NCBI RefSeq assembly: GCF_000025485.1
Contig: NC_013851.1
Coordinates: 1,589,154-1,653,153 of the forward strand
Direction: 5' to 3'
From: Allochromatium vinosum DSM 180
Lineage (GTDB): Bacteria; Pseudomonadota; Gammaproteobacteria; Chromatiales; Chromatiaceae
Length of the DNA: 64,000 bases
In this document: piece by piece, positions 25,531 to 34,053 of the stretch
Position numbering within the stretch: position 1 is the stretch's first letter
Layout: the number at the start of each line of letters is the position of its first letter
Notes under the pieces: model-generated
Told to the model about the DNA's origin: nothing
Seen by the model: the letters and a program-made list of their open reading frames with translations, nothing else
The model's database searches: none
Program-made: the position numbers and the translations under genes

Positions 25531-26682
25531 TCAGCGCATCTCTGGAGCCGTGACGATCCGGTCGCGGCCGCCCTTCTTGGCCGCGTAGAGTGCGCCATCG
25601 GCCATCTTGAGCCAGTGCTCGGCACTGGCCAGCGTGCCGAGTTCGGCGATCCCGATCGAGACCGTGATATCGAGTTCCAGCCCCTCGTGCTCGATGCGCA
25701 TGATGCGTATCGTATCGAGCAGGCGCTGCGCGAGCGGCAGGGCGCTCTTGAGCGAGGTGTCCTGCAGGATGGCGGCGAACTCCTCGCCGCCGTAGCGTGC
25801 AACGAAGTCGCTCTTGCGCGGAAAGCCCTTGGTGCAGCAGTTGGCCAGCCGCTTGAGAACCGTGTCACCGGCCGGATGTCCGTACTCGTCGTTGACCCGC
25901 TTGAAGTGATCGGCGTCGATCATCAGCAGACAGGCCGACTGTCCCGAGAGTTTGCAGAGTTCGAACACCCGTTCGAGTTGTCTGTCGAACGCCTTGCGGT
26001 TGTAGAGGCGCGTCAGACCGTCCAGATCGTTTTCGCGTTGTGCCGCATCCAGTTCGCCGCGTAGCGATTGGAGTTTGCCATTCAGGTCTTCGAGCAGCCC
26101 CTGATTACGCTTCGAGCGCTCGCGCGCGATACTGGAGATCAGCTCGATGGCATTCATCGCCTCGCGGCTCAAGACTTCGATCGGGGCATTGTTCTCGATC
26201 GTGCTGCGTAGTTGGTTGATGACTTGCGTGACCTTGGTCTGCTCCTCCTGGTCTTCGGCCAACACCAGTCCCAGTGTCTGCACGAACTCGCCCATGACCT
26301 GGCGGGTGCCCAGGATCTGGCGATTGACGTAGGACTGCTCACTGCGCCGGATGCGGGTGACGAAGTCGCGCAGGCCGGCCCAGTCGCGGCGAGCGCTGGT
26401 GTTCGCCGCCACGACCGATTCGTCTTGGTCCTTGGAGGCGTCCGGTGGAGCGGCCATGAGGACGTGCCGGCTCCAGCGCTCGAGTTGCTCGGCAAGGGTG
26501 GCGGCCTTGATCTCGTCGAGGTCGAAGGCGTACTGGCCCCAGGTGCGCAGGACCGAAGCGAGCTGGTCGAGTGCCGCCTGTTCCAGGGTGGCGAGTGTTT
26601 CGGAGTCGCTGGGGGTGGCGGGTGCGGCGCGCGTCGTCTCGCTTGGAACGCCGCCGGATTCTCGTTTCCAGAATTTGACCAT
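25531..26682 (-). CDS. Diguanylate cyclase (GGDEF domain)
   Basis: 383 aa from the ATG at 26680-26682. The N-terminal 210 residues are hydrophilic and helical with no membrane segment, a probable cytosolic sensory or dimerisation part. A coiled coil (about 195-225, LLEDLNGKLQSLRGELDAAQ) leads into the GGDEF domain (about 225-383), with DLDGLTRLYNRKAFDRQL, LMIDADHFKRVNDEYGH and the active-site ARYGGEEFAAIL. The GGEEF signature is intact, so c-di-GMP synthesis is expected. No RxxD inhibitory site is obvious just ahead of GGEEF. What the N-terminal part senses is unknown. Confidence 0.93.
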   Translation of the reverse strand: MVKFWKRESGGVPSETTRAAPATPSDSETLATLEQAALDQLASVLRTWGQYAFDLDEIKAATLAEQLERWSRHVLMAAPPDASKDQDESVVAANTSARRDWAGLRDFVTRIRRSEQSYVNRQILGTRQVMGEFVQTLGLVLAEDQEEQTKVTQVINQLRSTIENNAPIEVLSREAMNAIELISSIARERSKRNQGLLEDLNGKLQSLRGELDAAQRENDLDGLTRLYNRKAFDRQLERVFELCKLSGQSACLLMIDADHFKRVNDEYGHPAGDTVLKRLANCCTKGFPRKSDFVARYGGEEFAAILQDTSLKSALPLAQRLLDTIRIMRIEHEGLELDITVSIGIAELGTLASAEHWLKMADGALYAAKKGGRDRIVTAPEMR

Positions 26683-26876
26683 TTCGGTGCGTGCCCCTGG
26701 ACGCTGGATGATGTCTGCTCGGAAGGCTGGATAGAGAAGATTAGCGGGTCCGGGGCGACTAGACGAGAGAAAGCCGTTGGCGTTGACGTATGCTGCCGGG
26801 ATTCGGATGCGGCATGGGCGCGACACGATGCGTGTCACGCCCATTGCAGCCTCCAGCTTGACTGGAAGGTTTGCCG

Positions 26877-27059
26877 TCAGCTCTTGGTCGTGTCGACGTC
26901 CATCGGAATATAGACCGGGCACCAGCGGAAATAAGCCGTCGCCAGGACGACGAAACCGATCAGTCCGAGCGCGTTGGCATTGGAGATGCCCCAGAGCAGG
27001 ATGATGACGCCGGCGATGGCGCGATAGAGTCTGTCTTTTTCACCAACATTCGTGGTCAT
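26877..27059 (-). CDS. Small DUF2892 (YgaP-type) membrane protein
   Basis: 60 aa from the ATG at 27057-27059, preceded by AGGAGT nine bases upstream; a GTG three codons earlier is less likely. MTTNVGEKDRLYRAIAGVIILLWGI is the signature of the DUF2892 family, the membrane part of YgaP-like rhodaneses. Two hydrophobic helices are separated by a short loop, and WCPVYIPMDVDT is the conserved C-terminal Cys-Pro region. Here it is a stand-alone protein with no rhodanese domain. A role in sulfur handling is possible but not shown. Confidence 0.85.
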   Translation of the reverse strand: MTTNVGEKDRLYRAIAGVIILLWGISNANALGLIGFVVLATAYFRWCPVYIPMDVDTTKS

Positions 27060-27297
27060 GCGTGACACTCCTGGATGTGGTTATCGCTGTACGATGACTC
27101 GTCGAACCCGTTGCGTTCCGCCGATCCGGGTCGTGAGCCGACCGAGTCTTCGACGTATGAGACGCCGCGACGCTGTCGCGGGGGCATAACCATAAAACAA
27201 AAGGGGTTTGGACGAAACCCATTTGAAACACAGCGCGCCCCGGCATGACTCGGGCCTTAGGCGGCGCGAATGACCGCGCCCAGGCCCGGGCGATCAC
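27060..27297. other. Intergenic region between the DUF2892 and BCCT genes
   Basis: This 238-bp gap holds the DUF2892 promoter region and the tail of the BCCT transcript. I see GC-rich dyads (around 27238-27292) but no U-run terminator and no convincing gene. Confidence 0.4.
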
Positions 27298-29307
27298 TCA
27301 GCGCAGCGTTTGCAGGAAGTGCATGTGACGCTCATAGTGATCGAGCACGTCGCCGATCAGATCGGATGCGCTCCAGCCCATGACGTCATAGTCCTGCCCG
27401 CCCTCGCTGAGATGGACCTCGGCGCGACAGTACTCCAGCGTCTCGGCGCGCTCTGCTGTGGTGTCACGCAGCACGAAGCTCGGCGCCTCATAGGTGCGCG
27501 GACGCACGCAGTAGTAGAAGTCGATCTCCTCGCCGTGACGGACCTCGACCCAGACCCGGCCGTCCTCGCCCTCGCCGAGACTGGCGTCGAGCTGCATCCG
27601 GCGCAGTTCGTCGGCCACGTCGCTCAGGGCCGGGCGCACCACATCCTGGATGAAGCGCACCGTCTCCTCGCGCGTCGGCTGGTGGATCAGGTTCTGCAGC
27701 CGCTGGCGCCAGCTCAACGGCGCCGCCGGTCCGACCGGGGTGACACGCGCCTCGCGCAGGCTCAGATGCTTGATGTCGTCGATGCGCAGCGCGCGCATCA
27801 GACCCCAGCACATCAGGATCATGACGATGGTGAAGGGCAGAGCGCTGGCGATGGTGGCCGTTTGCAGCGCCGACAGTCCACCGGCGATCAACAGCGCCGC
27901 CGCGACCACGCCCTCGACCGCCGCCCAGAAGATGCGCTGCCAGACCGGCGATTCGGTCTGACCGCCGCCAGAGGTCAGCATGTCGACCACCAGTGAGCCG
28001 GAGTCCGAGGACGTGACGAAGAAGGTCACGATCAGCAGGGTGGCAAGGACTGCCGTGATGTTCGACAGCGGCAGGTACTCGAAGAACTTGAACAGCGCCA
28101 CCGAGGTATCGGCGGCCACGGCGTCGGCCAGTTCACCGATCCCCTGCATCAGGATCATGTGGATGGCGGTATCGCCGAAGAAGGTCATCCACATGAAAGT
28201 GAAGCCCGTGGGCACGAACAGCACCCCGAGCACGAACTCACGGATGGTGCGCCCACGCGAGACACGCGCGATGAACAGCCCGACGAAAGGCGCCCAGGCG
28301 ATCCACCAGCCCCAGTAGAACAGCGTCCAGCCGCCGATCCAGTCGTTGGGTTCGTAGGCGTAGAGGTTGAACGTCATCTCGAACAGGCTGGAGAGATACA
28401 TGCCGGTGTTCTGCACCAGGGTCTGGAGCAGGAACACCGTGGGCCCGGCCACCAGCACGAAGGCCAGTAGCGCCACGGCCAGGATCATGTTGAGTTCCGA
28501 GAGCCGGCGGATGCCCGCATCGAGTCCCAGTACCACCGACAGGGTGGCGATCGCGGTGATGACGGCGATCAGGACCACCTGGGTGGTGATGCCGACGGGG
28601 ATGTCGAACAGATAGTTCAGACCCGAATTGATCTGGATGACGCCGAAGCCGAGCGAGGTGGCCACACCAAAGAGCGTACCGACCACGGCGAAGATGTCGA
28701 CCGCATGTCCGATGGGGCCATAGATCCGCTCACCGATGAGCGGATAGAGCGCCGAGCGGATGGACAGCGGCAGATCGTGACGGAAGGCGAAATAGGCCAG
28801 CGACAGCGCCACCACGGCATAGATGGCCCAGGCATGGATGCCCCAGTGGAAGAAGGTGATGCGCATCGCCTGACGCGCCGCCTCGATGCCCTGCGGATCA
28901 CCGACCGGCGGGCTGGCGAAGTGCATGACCGGCTCGGCCACGCCGAAGAACATCAGGCCGATGCCCATGCCGGCCGAGAACAGCATCGCCAGCCAGGAGG
29001 CATAACCGTAGTCAGGCTGCGAGTGCTCCGGCCCGAGCTTGATGCGCCCGAGACTGGTGAAGGCCAGCACGGCGACGAACACCAGGAAACCGGCCACCGA
29101 CAGCACATAGAACCAGCCGGCCGATTCGATGACCCAGGATTGCATGCCCTTGAACAGCGGCTCGGCGATCTCGGTGGCCAGCGCGGCGAAGAGCACGAAG
29201 ATCAGCACCAGGGCCGCCGAGATGATGAAGACGGGCGGATTCCACTGGATCCAGGGACGTTTCTCAGCCGCTGGAGGTGCTCCAGCGTTCTCAGGTTTTT
29301 CGCTCAT
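27298..29307 (-). CDS. BCCT-family betaine/choline/carnitine transporter
   Basis: 669 aa with about 12 membrane helices followed by a long hydrophilic C-terminal tail (about residues 525-669) of the kind seen in BetT-like members. Diagnostic blocks: GMGIGLMFFGVAEPVMHFASPP, the tryptophan-rich substrate helix WTLFYWGWWIAWAPFVGLFIARVSRGRTIREF, and MWMTFFGDTAI. It should import a quaternary-ammonium compatible solute using Na+ or H+ and be activated by osmotic stress through the tail. The substrate cannot be assigned. It lies 12 bases after a porin gene, so the two are probably one operon. Confidence 0.93.
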   Translation of the reverse strand: MSEKPENAGAPPAAEKRPWIQWNPPVFIISAALVLIFVLFAALATEIAEPLFKGMQSWVIESAGWFYVLSVAGFLVFVAVLAFTSLGRIKLGPEHSQPDYGYASWLAMLFSAGMGIGLMFFGVAEPVMHFASPPVGDPQGIEAARQAMRITFFHWGIHAWAIYAVVALSLAYFAFRHDLPLSIRSALYPLIGERIYGPIGHAVDIFAVVGTLFGVATSLGFGVIQINSGLNYLFDIPVGITTQVVLIAVITAIATLSVVLGLDAGIRRLSELNMILAVALLAFVLVAGPTVFLLQTLVQNTGMYLSSLFEMTFNLYAYEPNDWIGGWTLFYWGWWIAWAPFVGLFIARVSRGRTIREFVLGVLFVPTGFTFMWMTFFGDTAIHMILMQGIGELADAVAADTSVALFKFFEYLPLSNITAVLATLLIVTFFVTSSDSGSLVVDMLTSGGGQTESPVWQRIFWAAVEGVVAAALLIAGGLSALQTATIASALPFTIVMILMCWGLMRALRIDDIKHLSLREARVTPVGPAAPLSWRQRLQNLIHQPTREETVRFIQDVVRPALSDVADELRRMQLDASLGEGEDGRVWVEVRHGEEIDFYYCVRPRTYEAPSFVLRDTTAERAETLEYCRAEVHLSEGGQDYDVMGWSASDLIGDVLDHYERHMHFLQTLR

Positions 29308-29319
29308 GGCGCGCGCTCC

Positions 29320-30804
29320 TTAGAAGTAGTAGCCGAGATTGAGGTTGAAGCGATAGTTCCATTCGTCGTTGCCGTTGACGCCGAAGTCGCCGACACCGTC
29401 GAGACGTCCATAGTCGTCGCTGCCGTCGCCGCTGGCCTCGTTGCCGACGAAATAGTTGCCGTTGGAGTAGGCCAGATCACTGTAGATGTACCAGCCGCCG
29501 CTGGCCCAGGCGGCGCCGATCACCCACATCTGGCTGTCGTTGAAGGCGCTTTCATCCTTGATGATGCGGCTGTATTCGACATAGGGGCGCACCGAGTCGA
29601 GCCAGGGCAGACTCGGCGTCTCCTTGAGATAGCTGAGTGAGACGGCCGGGATCCAGGCCTTGGCCGCCACCGGCCAGGCGAAGTCGTAGGCGCCCATGGG
29701 GATCAGCGTGTCGGTGCCCCAAGGGTTGTTCGCATCGATGTCGTACTCGTAGCGCGTGAGCTGGGTGGCCAGGGTGAAGTCGTCGAAGCGGTTGACCATG
29801 TGCGCCGAGGCGGCCCAGTGGCTGCCGTCGTCGGTGCGCTGGCCCTGGAGCTGGCCGTATTGCAGCGAGACACCGAGATCGGTCGGAACCCGGCTGTCGG
29901 TCAGGCTGTAGATGGCGCGCAGGTTGAACTGATGGCGTTCCTCGTAGCCGTTGTGGGCGCCGCCGTAGATCACATTGCCGTCGGCATCGACCGACTCCTC
30001 CCAGCGCACCGCGTCATAGCTGTAGCGGGCGCTGTCGAGACTGCGGCCGAAATAGCTGCCCTCGCTGGCGGCGTAATAGGCGAAGTCCAGCGACCAGGGG
30101 CCGCGTTTGGTGCTGTATTTGAGGCCCAGATCCATGTCGTCGGAGAGTCCGACATAGTAGTGCTGATCGAAGAACCAGCTCTGCGATACGCCATAGGGGC
30201 CGGGACCGAAGGGGACGCGGTTGATACCGACCTGGACTTCGCTCGCGTCGGCGAAGCGGTAGCCGAGCCAGGCGGTATGCGGGAAGTTGTAGCTGGTGCC
30301 GCTGTCGGCCGGATACCAGCGGTATTCCAGACGCCCGATGATGTTCTCGTAGTCCAGTGACAGGTTGAGGCGGAAGGTGTCGAGTTCGACGTTGCCGCCG
30401 TTGCCGCCGCGATTCGGGCCGTTGTCGAAGCCCTGATAGCTGCCGATGACGGCATTGGCGCGCAGCGCGCCGCCGATGGTCACGGGGCCGATGCGGAAGC
30501 TGTCGTCCGGTGCGGTGGTCGTCGTCGCCGTGTTCTCGGTCGTGACGGTCGCCGGATCACTGTCGGAGGCGGGCGCGATGGTGTTCACGGTCGTCCCGGC
30601 CGTCGAAGCCGTGTCGGTGCGCGCGGCCTTCAGTGCCCGTTGGGCCTCGGCCAGTTCGCGGCTCAGTTCCGAGACGCGCCGTTCGAGTTCGGCGACATTC
30701 GGGCTTGCCAGAGAGACGGGAGCCTGGGCAAGAGCGGACAGACAGACGACGCCCAACCCGGAGGCCAGGCGGCCCCGTTTGGGGCGCGAAGATTGGATTG
30801 TCAT
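29320..30804 (-). CDS. Outer-membrane porin with N-terminal coiled coil
   Basis: 494 aa. A signal peptide (GVVCLSALAQAPVSLA) is followed by a short coiled coil (VAELERRVSELSRELAEAQRALKAA) and a Thr/Ala-rich linker (about 70-95, TTVTTENTATTTTAPDD). The rest is alternating amphipathic strands rich in Tyr, Trp, Asp and Gly, ending with YRFNLNLGYYF and a terminal Phe, as in OMP85-assembled barrels. The coiled coil may give trimers or contact peptidoglycan. It sits directly upstream of a BCCT transporter gene on the same strand, suggesting it passes the same solute across the outer membrane. Confidence 0.85.
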   Translation of the reverse strand: MTIQSSRPKRGRLASGLGVVCLSALAQAPVSLASPNVAELERRVSELSRELAEAQRALKAARTDTASTAGTTVNTIAPASDSDPATVTTENTATTTTAPDDSFRIGPVTIGGALRANAVIGSYQGFDNGPNRGGNGGNVELDTFRLNLSLDYENIIGRLEYRWYPADSGTSYNFPHTAWLGYRFADASEVQVGINRVPFGPGPYGVSQSWFFDQHYYVGLSDDMDLGLKYSTKRGPWSLDFAYYAASEGSYFGRSLDSARYSYDAVRWEESVDADGNVIYGGAHNGYEERHQFNLRAIYSLTDSRVPTDLGVSLQYGQLQGQRTDDGSHWAASAHMVNRFDDFTLATQLTRYEYDIDANNPWGTDTLIPMGAYDFAWPVAAKAWIPAVSLSYLKETPSLPWLDSVRPYVEYSRIIKDESAFNDSQMWVIGAAWASGGWYIYSDLAYSNGNYFVGNEASGDGSDDYGRLDGVGDFGVNGNDEWNYRFNLNLGYYF

Positions 30805-31132
30805 GAGCGAAACTTCCTATCGATTGCACGCAGTCATGGTGTTGAGGCAATGACTGGCGAAGTGTCCCGATCGACCGGCGGGGCTGGCCCGAGAATCCGG
30901 CGGGCATGGGGACGATGATAGAGCGGCCGGATCGCTATGGGGGCGATCCGGCCGCTCAGGTATCGAGTAGCGCTGCTCTCGGCCGACTCGGAAGCAGAGC
31001 GTCGAGTTCACGACGATCTGTGTCGGTTCAGGAGAACAGCGCGCCTACGCTACCGATCGAATCGATCGAACGCAAGGCTCATGACAGTTATCTGGGCGGC
31101 TTGGCCGCCTTGCAGCACCAAGGCGTCTGGGT
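30805..31132. other. Intergenic region between nifS and the porin gene
   Basis: These 328 bases follow the nifS stop and precede the porin start on the minus strand. They contain one very strong palindrome (annotated separately) and should contain the porin promoter. No convincing small gene. Confidence 0.4.
30921..30957 (-). terminator. 15-bp perfect stem-loop downstream of nifS
   Basis: GAGCGGCCGGATCGC at 30921-30935 pairs perfectly with GCGATCCGGCCGCTC at 30943-30957 with a 7-base loop. It lies about 175 bases beyond the nifS stop and upstream of the porin gene, so it probably insulates the two units. No U-run follows. Confidence 0.6.
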
Positions 31133-32353
31133 TCAGGCGTAGGCGGGCGCAAACGCCTTTTCCGGCTCCTCGACCGGGCCGTCAACGCCCCAGTAGGGCG
31201 AGAGTTTGCGCAGTTGGGCCACGATCGGCGGCACGGCTTCGATGACGCGCTCGACTTCCTCAGCGGTGTTGTAGCGCGAGAGCGAGAAGCGGATGGTGCC
31301 GTGCGCGGCCGTGTAGGGGATGCCCATGGCACGCATCACGTGCGAGGGTTCGAGCGAGCCGGAGGTGCAGGCCGAACCGCTTGAAGCCGCGATGCCGAGC
31401 TTGTTGAGTAGTAGAAGAATGGCCTCGCCTTCGATGTATTCGAAAGCGATGTTGGCGGTGTTCGGCAACCGATTATCCGTGTCGCCGGTGACGAAGCAGT
31501 GGGGCACAGCCGCAATCAAGCCCTGTTCGAGCCGGTCGCGCAGAGCGCGCACGCTGGTCTGCTCGTGTTCCATGTATTCGAGCGCCATGTCGCACGCCTT
31601 GCCGAGTGCGACGATGGCGGCGCTGTTCTCGGTGCCGGCACGCCGTCCGCGCTCCTGATGACCGCCGCGCAGCAGCGGACGAAACCGGGTGTTGCGCCGC
31701 AGATAGAGCACGCCGATGCCCTTGGGTGCGTGCAGTTTGTGGCCTGAGAGCGACAGCATGTCGATGGCGGTCCGTTTCAGATCGATCGGCACCTTGCCGA
31801 CGGCCTGCACCGCATCGGTATGAAAGAGAACACCGGCAGCCTTGGCCATCTCAGCCATGCGCTCGACCGGAAACAGGGTTCCGGTCTCGTTGTTGGCCCA
31901 CATCACCGAGACGATGGCCACGCGCTCGGAGAGCAGTCGTCCGTAGGCGTCGAGATCGAGCCGCCCGCGACCGTCGACCGGCAGGTAGTGGACGGTATAG
32001 CCTTCTTTCTCCAGTTGCTCGCAGAGCGCCAGCACCGCCGGATGCTCGACGACCGTCGTGATGATCTCGCGTCGCTCGGGCTGAACCCTGAGCGCCGAGA
32101 GGATGGCGGTCGAATCGGACTCGGTGCCGCAGGAGGTGAAGACGATCTCGGAGTCGTGCTCGGCGCCGAGCAGGGTCTGGACCTGGACGCGCGCCTGTTT
32201 GAGTGCCTGTCCGACCCGATTGCCGAACTGATGGATCGAAGACGGATTGCCGAACTGCTCGGTGAAATAGGGCAGCATGGCCTCCACCACCTCAGGGGCG
32301 ACCATGGTGGTGGCGTTGTTGTCGAAATAGATGCCTTGAGCGGTGGCGGTCAT
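31133..32353 (-). CDS. nifS: Cysteine desulfurase NifS
   Basis: 406 aa from the ATG at 32351-32353 (MTATAQGIYFDNNATT). The PLP-lysine is in LSLSGHKLHAPKGIGVLY, and the sulfur-transferring cysteine loop is SSGSACTSGSLEPSHVM. The frame extends 15 codons upstream without family similarity. It supplies sulfur from cysteine for Fe-S assembly. It follows nifU by 38 bases on the same strand, and the NifU type and the nif-style promoter upstream identify it as NifS and not the housekeeping IscS. Confidence 0.95.
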   Translation of the reverse strand: MTATAQGIYFDNNATTMVAPEVVEAMLPYFTEQFGNPSSIHQFGNRVGQALKQARVQVQTLLGAEHDSEIVFTSCGTESDSTAILSALRVQPERREIITTVVEHPAVLALCEQLEKEGYTVHYLPVDGRGRLDLDAYGRLLSERVAIVSVMWANNETGTLFPVERMAEMAKAAGVLFHTDAVQAVGKVPIDLKRTAIDMLSLSGHKLHAPKGIGVLYLRRNTRFRPLLRGGHQERGRRAGTENSAAIVALGKACDMALEYMEHEQTSVRALRDRLEQGLIAAVPHCFVTGDTDNRLPNTANIAFEYIEGEAILLLLNKLGIAASSGSACTSGSLEPSHVMRAMGIPYTAAHGTIRFSLSRYNTAEEVERVIEAVPPIVAQLRKLSPYWGVDGPVEEPEKAFAPAYA

Positions 32354-32390
32354 GCGGTGGGCCTCCTGATTTGAAGTGTCCGAAGCGCGA

Positions 32391-33299
32391 TCAGGCACAG
32401 GCGGCCAGTTCAGGTTCCTGGGGGCGCGGCCTGGCCTCGGCCGGGATCACCCGCACGAATTCGCCCAGTGCCTCGACCATCCGTTCCTGGATGCCCTCCA
32501 GGGTCACGGCCGCCATCTGACAGCCGGCACAGGCGCCACGCATCTTGACGTAGACCTGGCGCCCATCGACATCGACCAGCTCCACGTCACCGTGATCGCG
32601 TTGCAGCGTCGGGCGGACGCTGTCTAGCACGGCTTCGATGCGGCGGATGCGCTCGACCGTGGTCAGTCGCGGGCGACCGGCCTGGACCGGCAGCGGCGTG
32701 GTGCCGGCGGCAGGCGCGAAACTCTTGCCGGACTCGCCGAGCACGCGGTTCAGGATCTCCTCGACGCCTTCGTGACAGGCCGAGCAGCCGCCACCGGCCT
32801 TGGTGTAGTTGACGACTTCTTCGACCGTGCTCAGTCCATTGGCGCGGATGGTGTTCTCGATCAGCTTTTCATCGACGGCGAAGCATTTGCAGACCAGCGC
32901 GCCTTCCTCGTGATCGTCCTTCCATTCCTCGCCGCGATAGTTGGCCACGGCCGCTTGCAGCGCCTCGCGTCCCATGACCGAGCAGTGCATCTTCTCGGGC
33001 GGAAGGCCGTCGAGATAGTCGGCGATGTCCTGGTTGCTGACCTGGAGCGCCTGATCGAGCGTCAGGCCCTTGATGATCTCGGTCAGAGCCGAGCTGGAGG
33101 CGATGGCCGAGCCGCAGCCGAAGGTCTGGAAACCGGCGTCGAGGATGGTCTCGGTCGCGGGGTCGACCTTGAGGGTCAACCGCAGCGCGTCGCCGCAGGA
33201 CAGCGAGCCGACCTCGCCGGTCGCGTTGGCGTCTTTGACCGCCCCGGCGTTGCGGGGGCTGAAGAAATGCTCCTGGACCTTTTCGGAATATTCCCACAT
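32391..33299 (-). CDS. nifU: Fe-S cluster scaffold NifU (three-domain form)
   Basis: 302 aa from the ATG at 33297-33299 ([19 protein letters not shown]). The IscU-like N-terminal scaffold carries the three cluster cysteines ([16 protein letters not shown] and HCSVMG regions). The central BFD-like [2Fe-2S] domain has CKCF and CSACHEG (about 138-175). The C-terminal Nfu domain has the CAGCQMA pair. This full three-domain form is the nitrogen-fixation-type NifU. It is the first gene of a nifU-nifS pair with a sigma54-type promoter and a NifA-type upstream site. Confidence 0.96.
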   Translation of the reverse strand: MWEYSEKVQEHFFSPRNAGAVKDANATGEVGSLSCGDALRLTLKVDPATETILDAGFQTFGCGSAIASSSALTEIIKGLTLDQALQVSNQDIADYLDGLPPEKMHCSVMGREALQAAVANYRGEEWKDDHEEGALVCKCFAVDEKLIENTIRANGLSTVEEVVNYTKAGGGCSACHEGVEEILNRVLGESGKSFAPAAGTTPLPVQAGRPRLTTVERIRRIEAVLDSVRPTLQRDHGDVELVDVDGRQVYVKMRGACAGCQMAAVTLEGIQERMVEALGEFVRVIPAEARPRPQEPELAACA

Positions 33300-33390
33300 G
33301 GCGTGTCTCTCCAGCATCGTTTGGCTTGTACGTCCGGCGCGGGTGCCGGCGTCTGGCTTGGGTCTCGATCGAGATCGATGCGAGAGCTTA

Positions 33391-33408
33391 AGCAAACGCC
33401 ATGCCGAA
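33391..33408 (-). promoter_or_regulatory. Sigma54 (-24/-12) promoter of nifU-nifS
   Basis: Read on the minus strand: CGGCAT-GGCGT-TTGCT, matching TGGCAC-N5-TTGCW with the exact GG-N10-GC spacing (GG at 33405-33404, GC at 33393-33392). The expected start lies about 80 bases before the nifU ATG. Confidence 0.75.
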
Positions 33409-33503
33409 TAATGCTCTGGGTTTTGGCGCCTGTTTTGAAAGGGTTTTGGTTAGAGTCAGGGCGGTTGAGGCTGTCGGCTCCGGTACGGTACGGCGTGTCC
33501 GGA

Positions 33504-33519
33504 TGTAGCAAACCCGACA
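33504..33519 (-). promoter_or_regulatory. NifA-type upstream activating sequence
   Basis: TGT at 33504-33506, ten bases, ACA at 33517-33519: the TGT-N10-ACA pattern bound by NifA. It lies about 100 bp upstream of the -24 element, the normal distance for this enhancer. Confidence 0.65.
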
Positions 33520-33614
33520 AGGCCCGCCCCGCCATGCAAGTCGCCAGTACCCGGCTGGGGTGTCAGAGGGCGCAGAACTCGGCGACAGCGGGGCAGGATG
33601 TGGCCCGAAGGCGA

Positions 33615-33929
33615 TCAGGACAGGAAGGAGCAGCAGTAATCGGTCAGGCTCAGGACACGGACGCTGAATTTGGAGTCGGCCGGCACCTCGAACGATTCGC
33701 CGCCCTGGACGCGGCGCCAGCCGTCTTCGCCGGGGAGCCGGACATCGAGTTCGCCGCTCAGGATCTCCATCAGCTCGGCGGCCTGGGTGCCGAACTCGAA
33801 CTCGCCCGGCTGCATGATGCCGAGCGTCTTGCGGCTGCCGTCGGCGAAGATGAGGGTGCGGCTGGTCACTTGGCCGTCGAAATAGATGTTGGCGGCCTTG
33901 ATGATCGTGACCTGTGCAAATTCGGACAT
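33615..33929 (-). CDS. ppnP: Pyrimidine/purine nucleoside phosphorylase PpnP
   Basis: 104 aa from the ATG at 33927-33929, about the family length. One cupin-like barrel with [42 protein letters not shown] and [16 protein letters not shown] is typical of YaiE/PpnP. It cleaves a broad range of nucleosides to base plus ribose-1-phosphate. It is flanked by the Mrp operon upstream and nifU downstream on the same strand. The nifU promoter lies just after it, so it is probably a separate unit. Confidence 0.93.
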   Translation of the reverse strand: MSEFAQVTIIKAANIYFDGQVTSRTLIFADGSRKTLGIMQPGEFEFGTQAAELMEILSGELDVRLPGEDGWRRVQGGESFEVPADSKFSVRVLSLTDYCCSFLS

Positions 33930-34053
33930 AGATATCGATTCCAGAGACGAATGATGGGGTTGGTTCGGACGGAGAGAATAGGCGATTCTCGAATCCTCTG
34001 CGCCAAAATTTGGCATCTGGACTTTGGCGCAGCCGGGAGCTGGGACCACTGTT

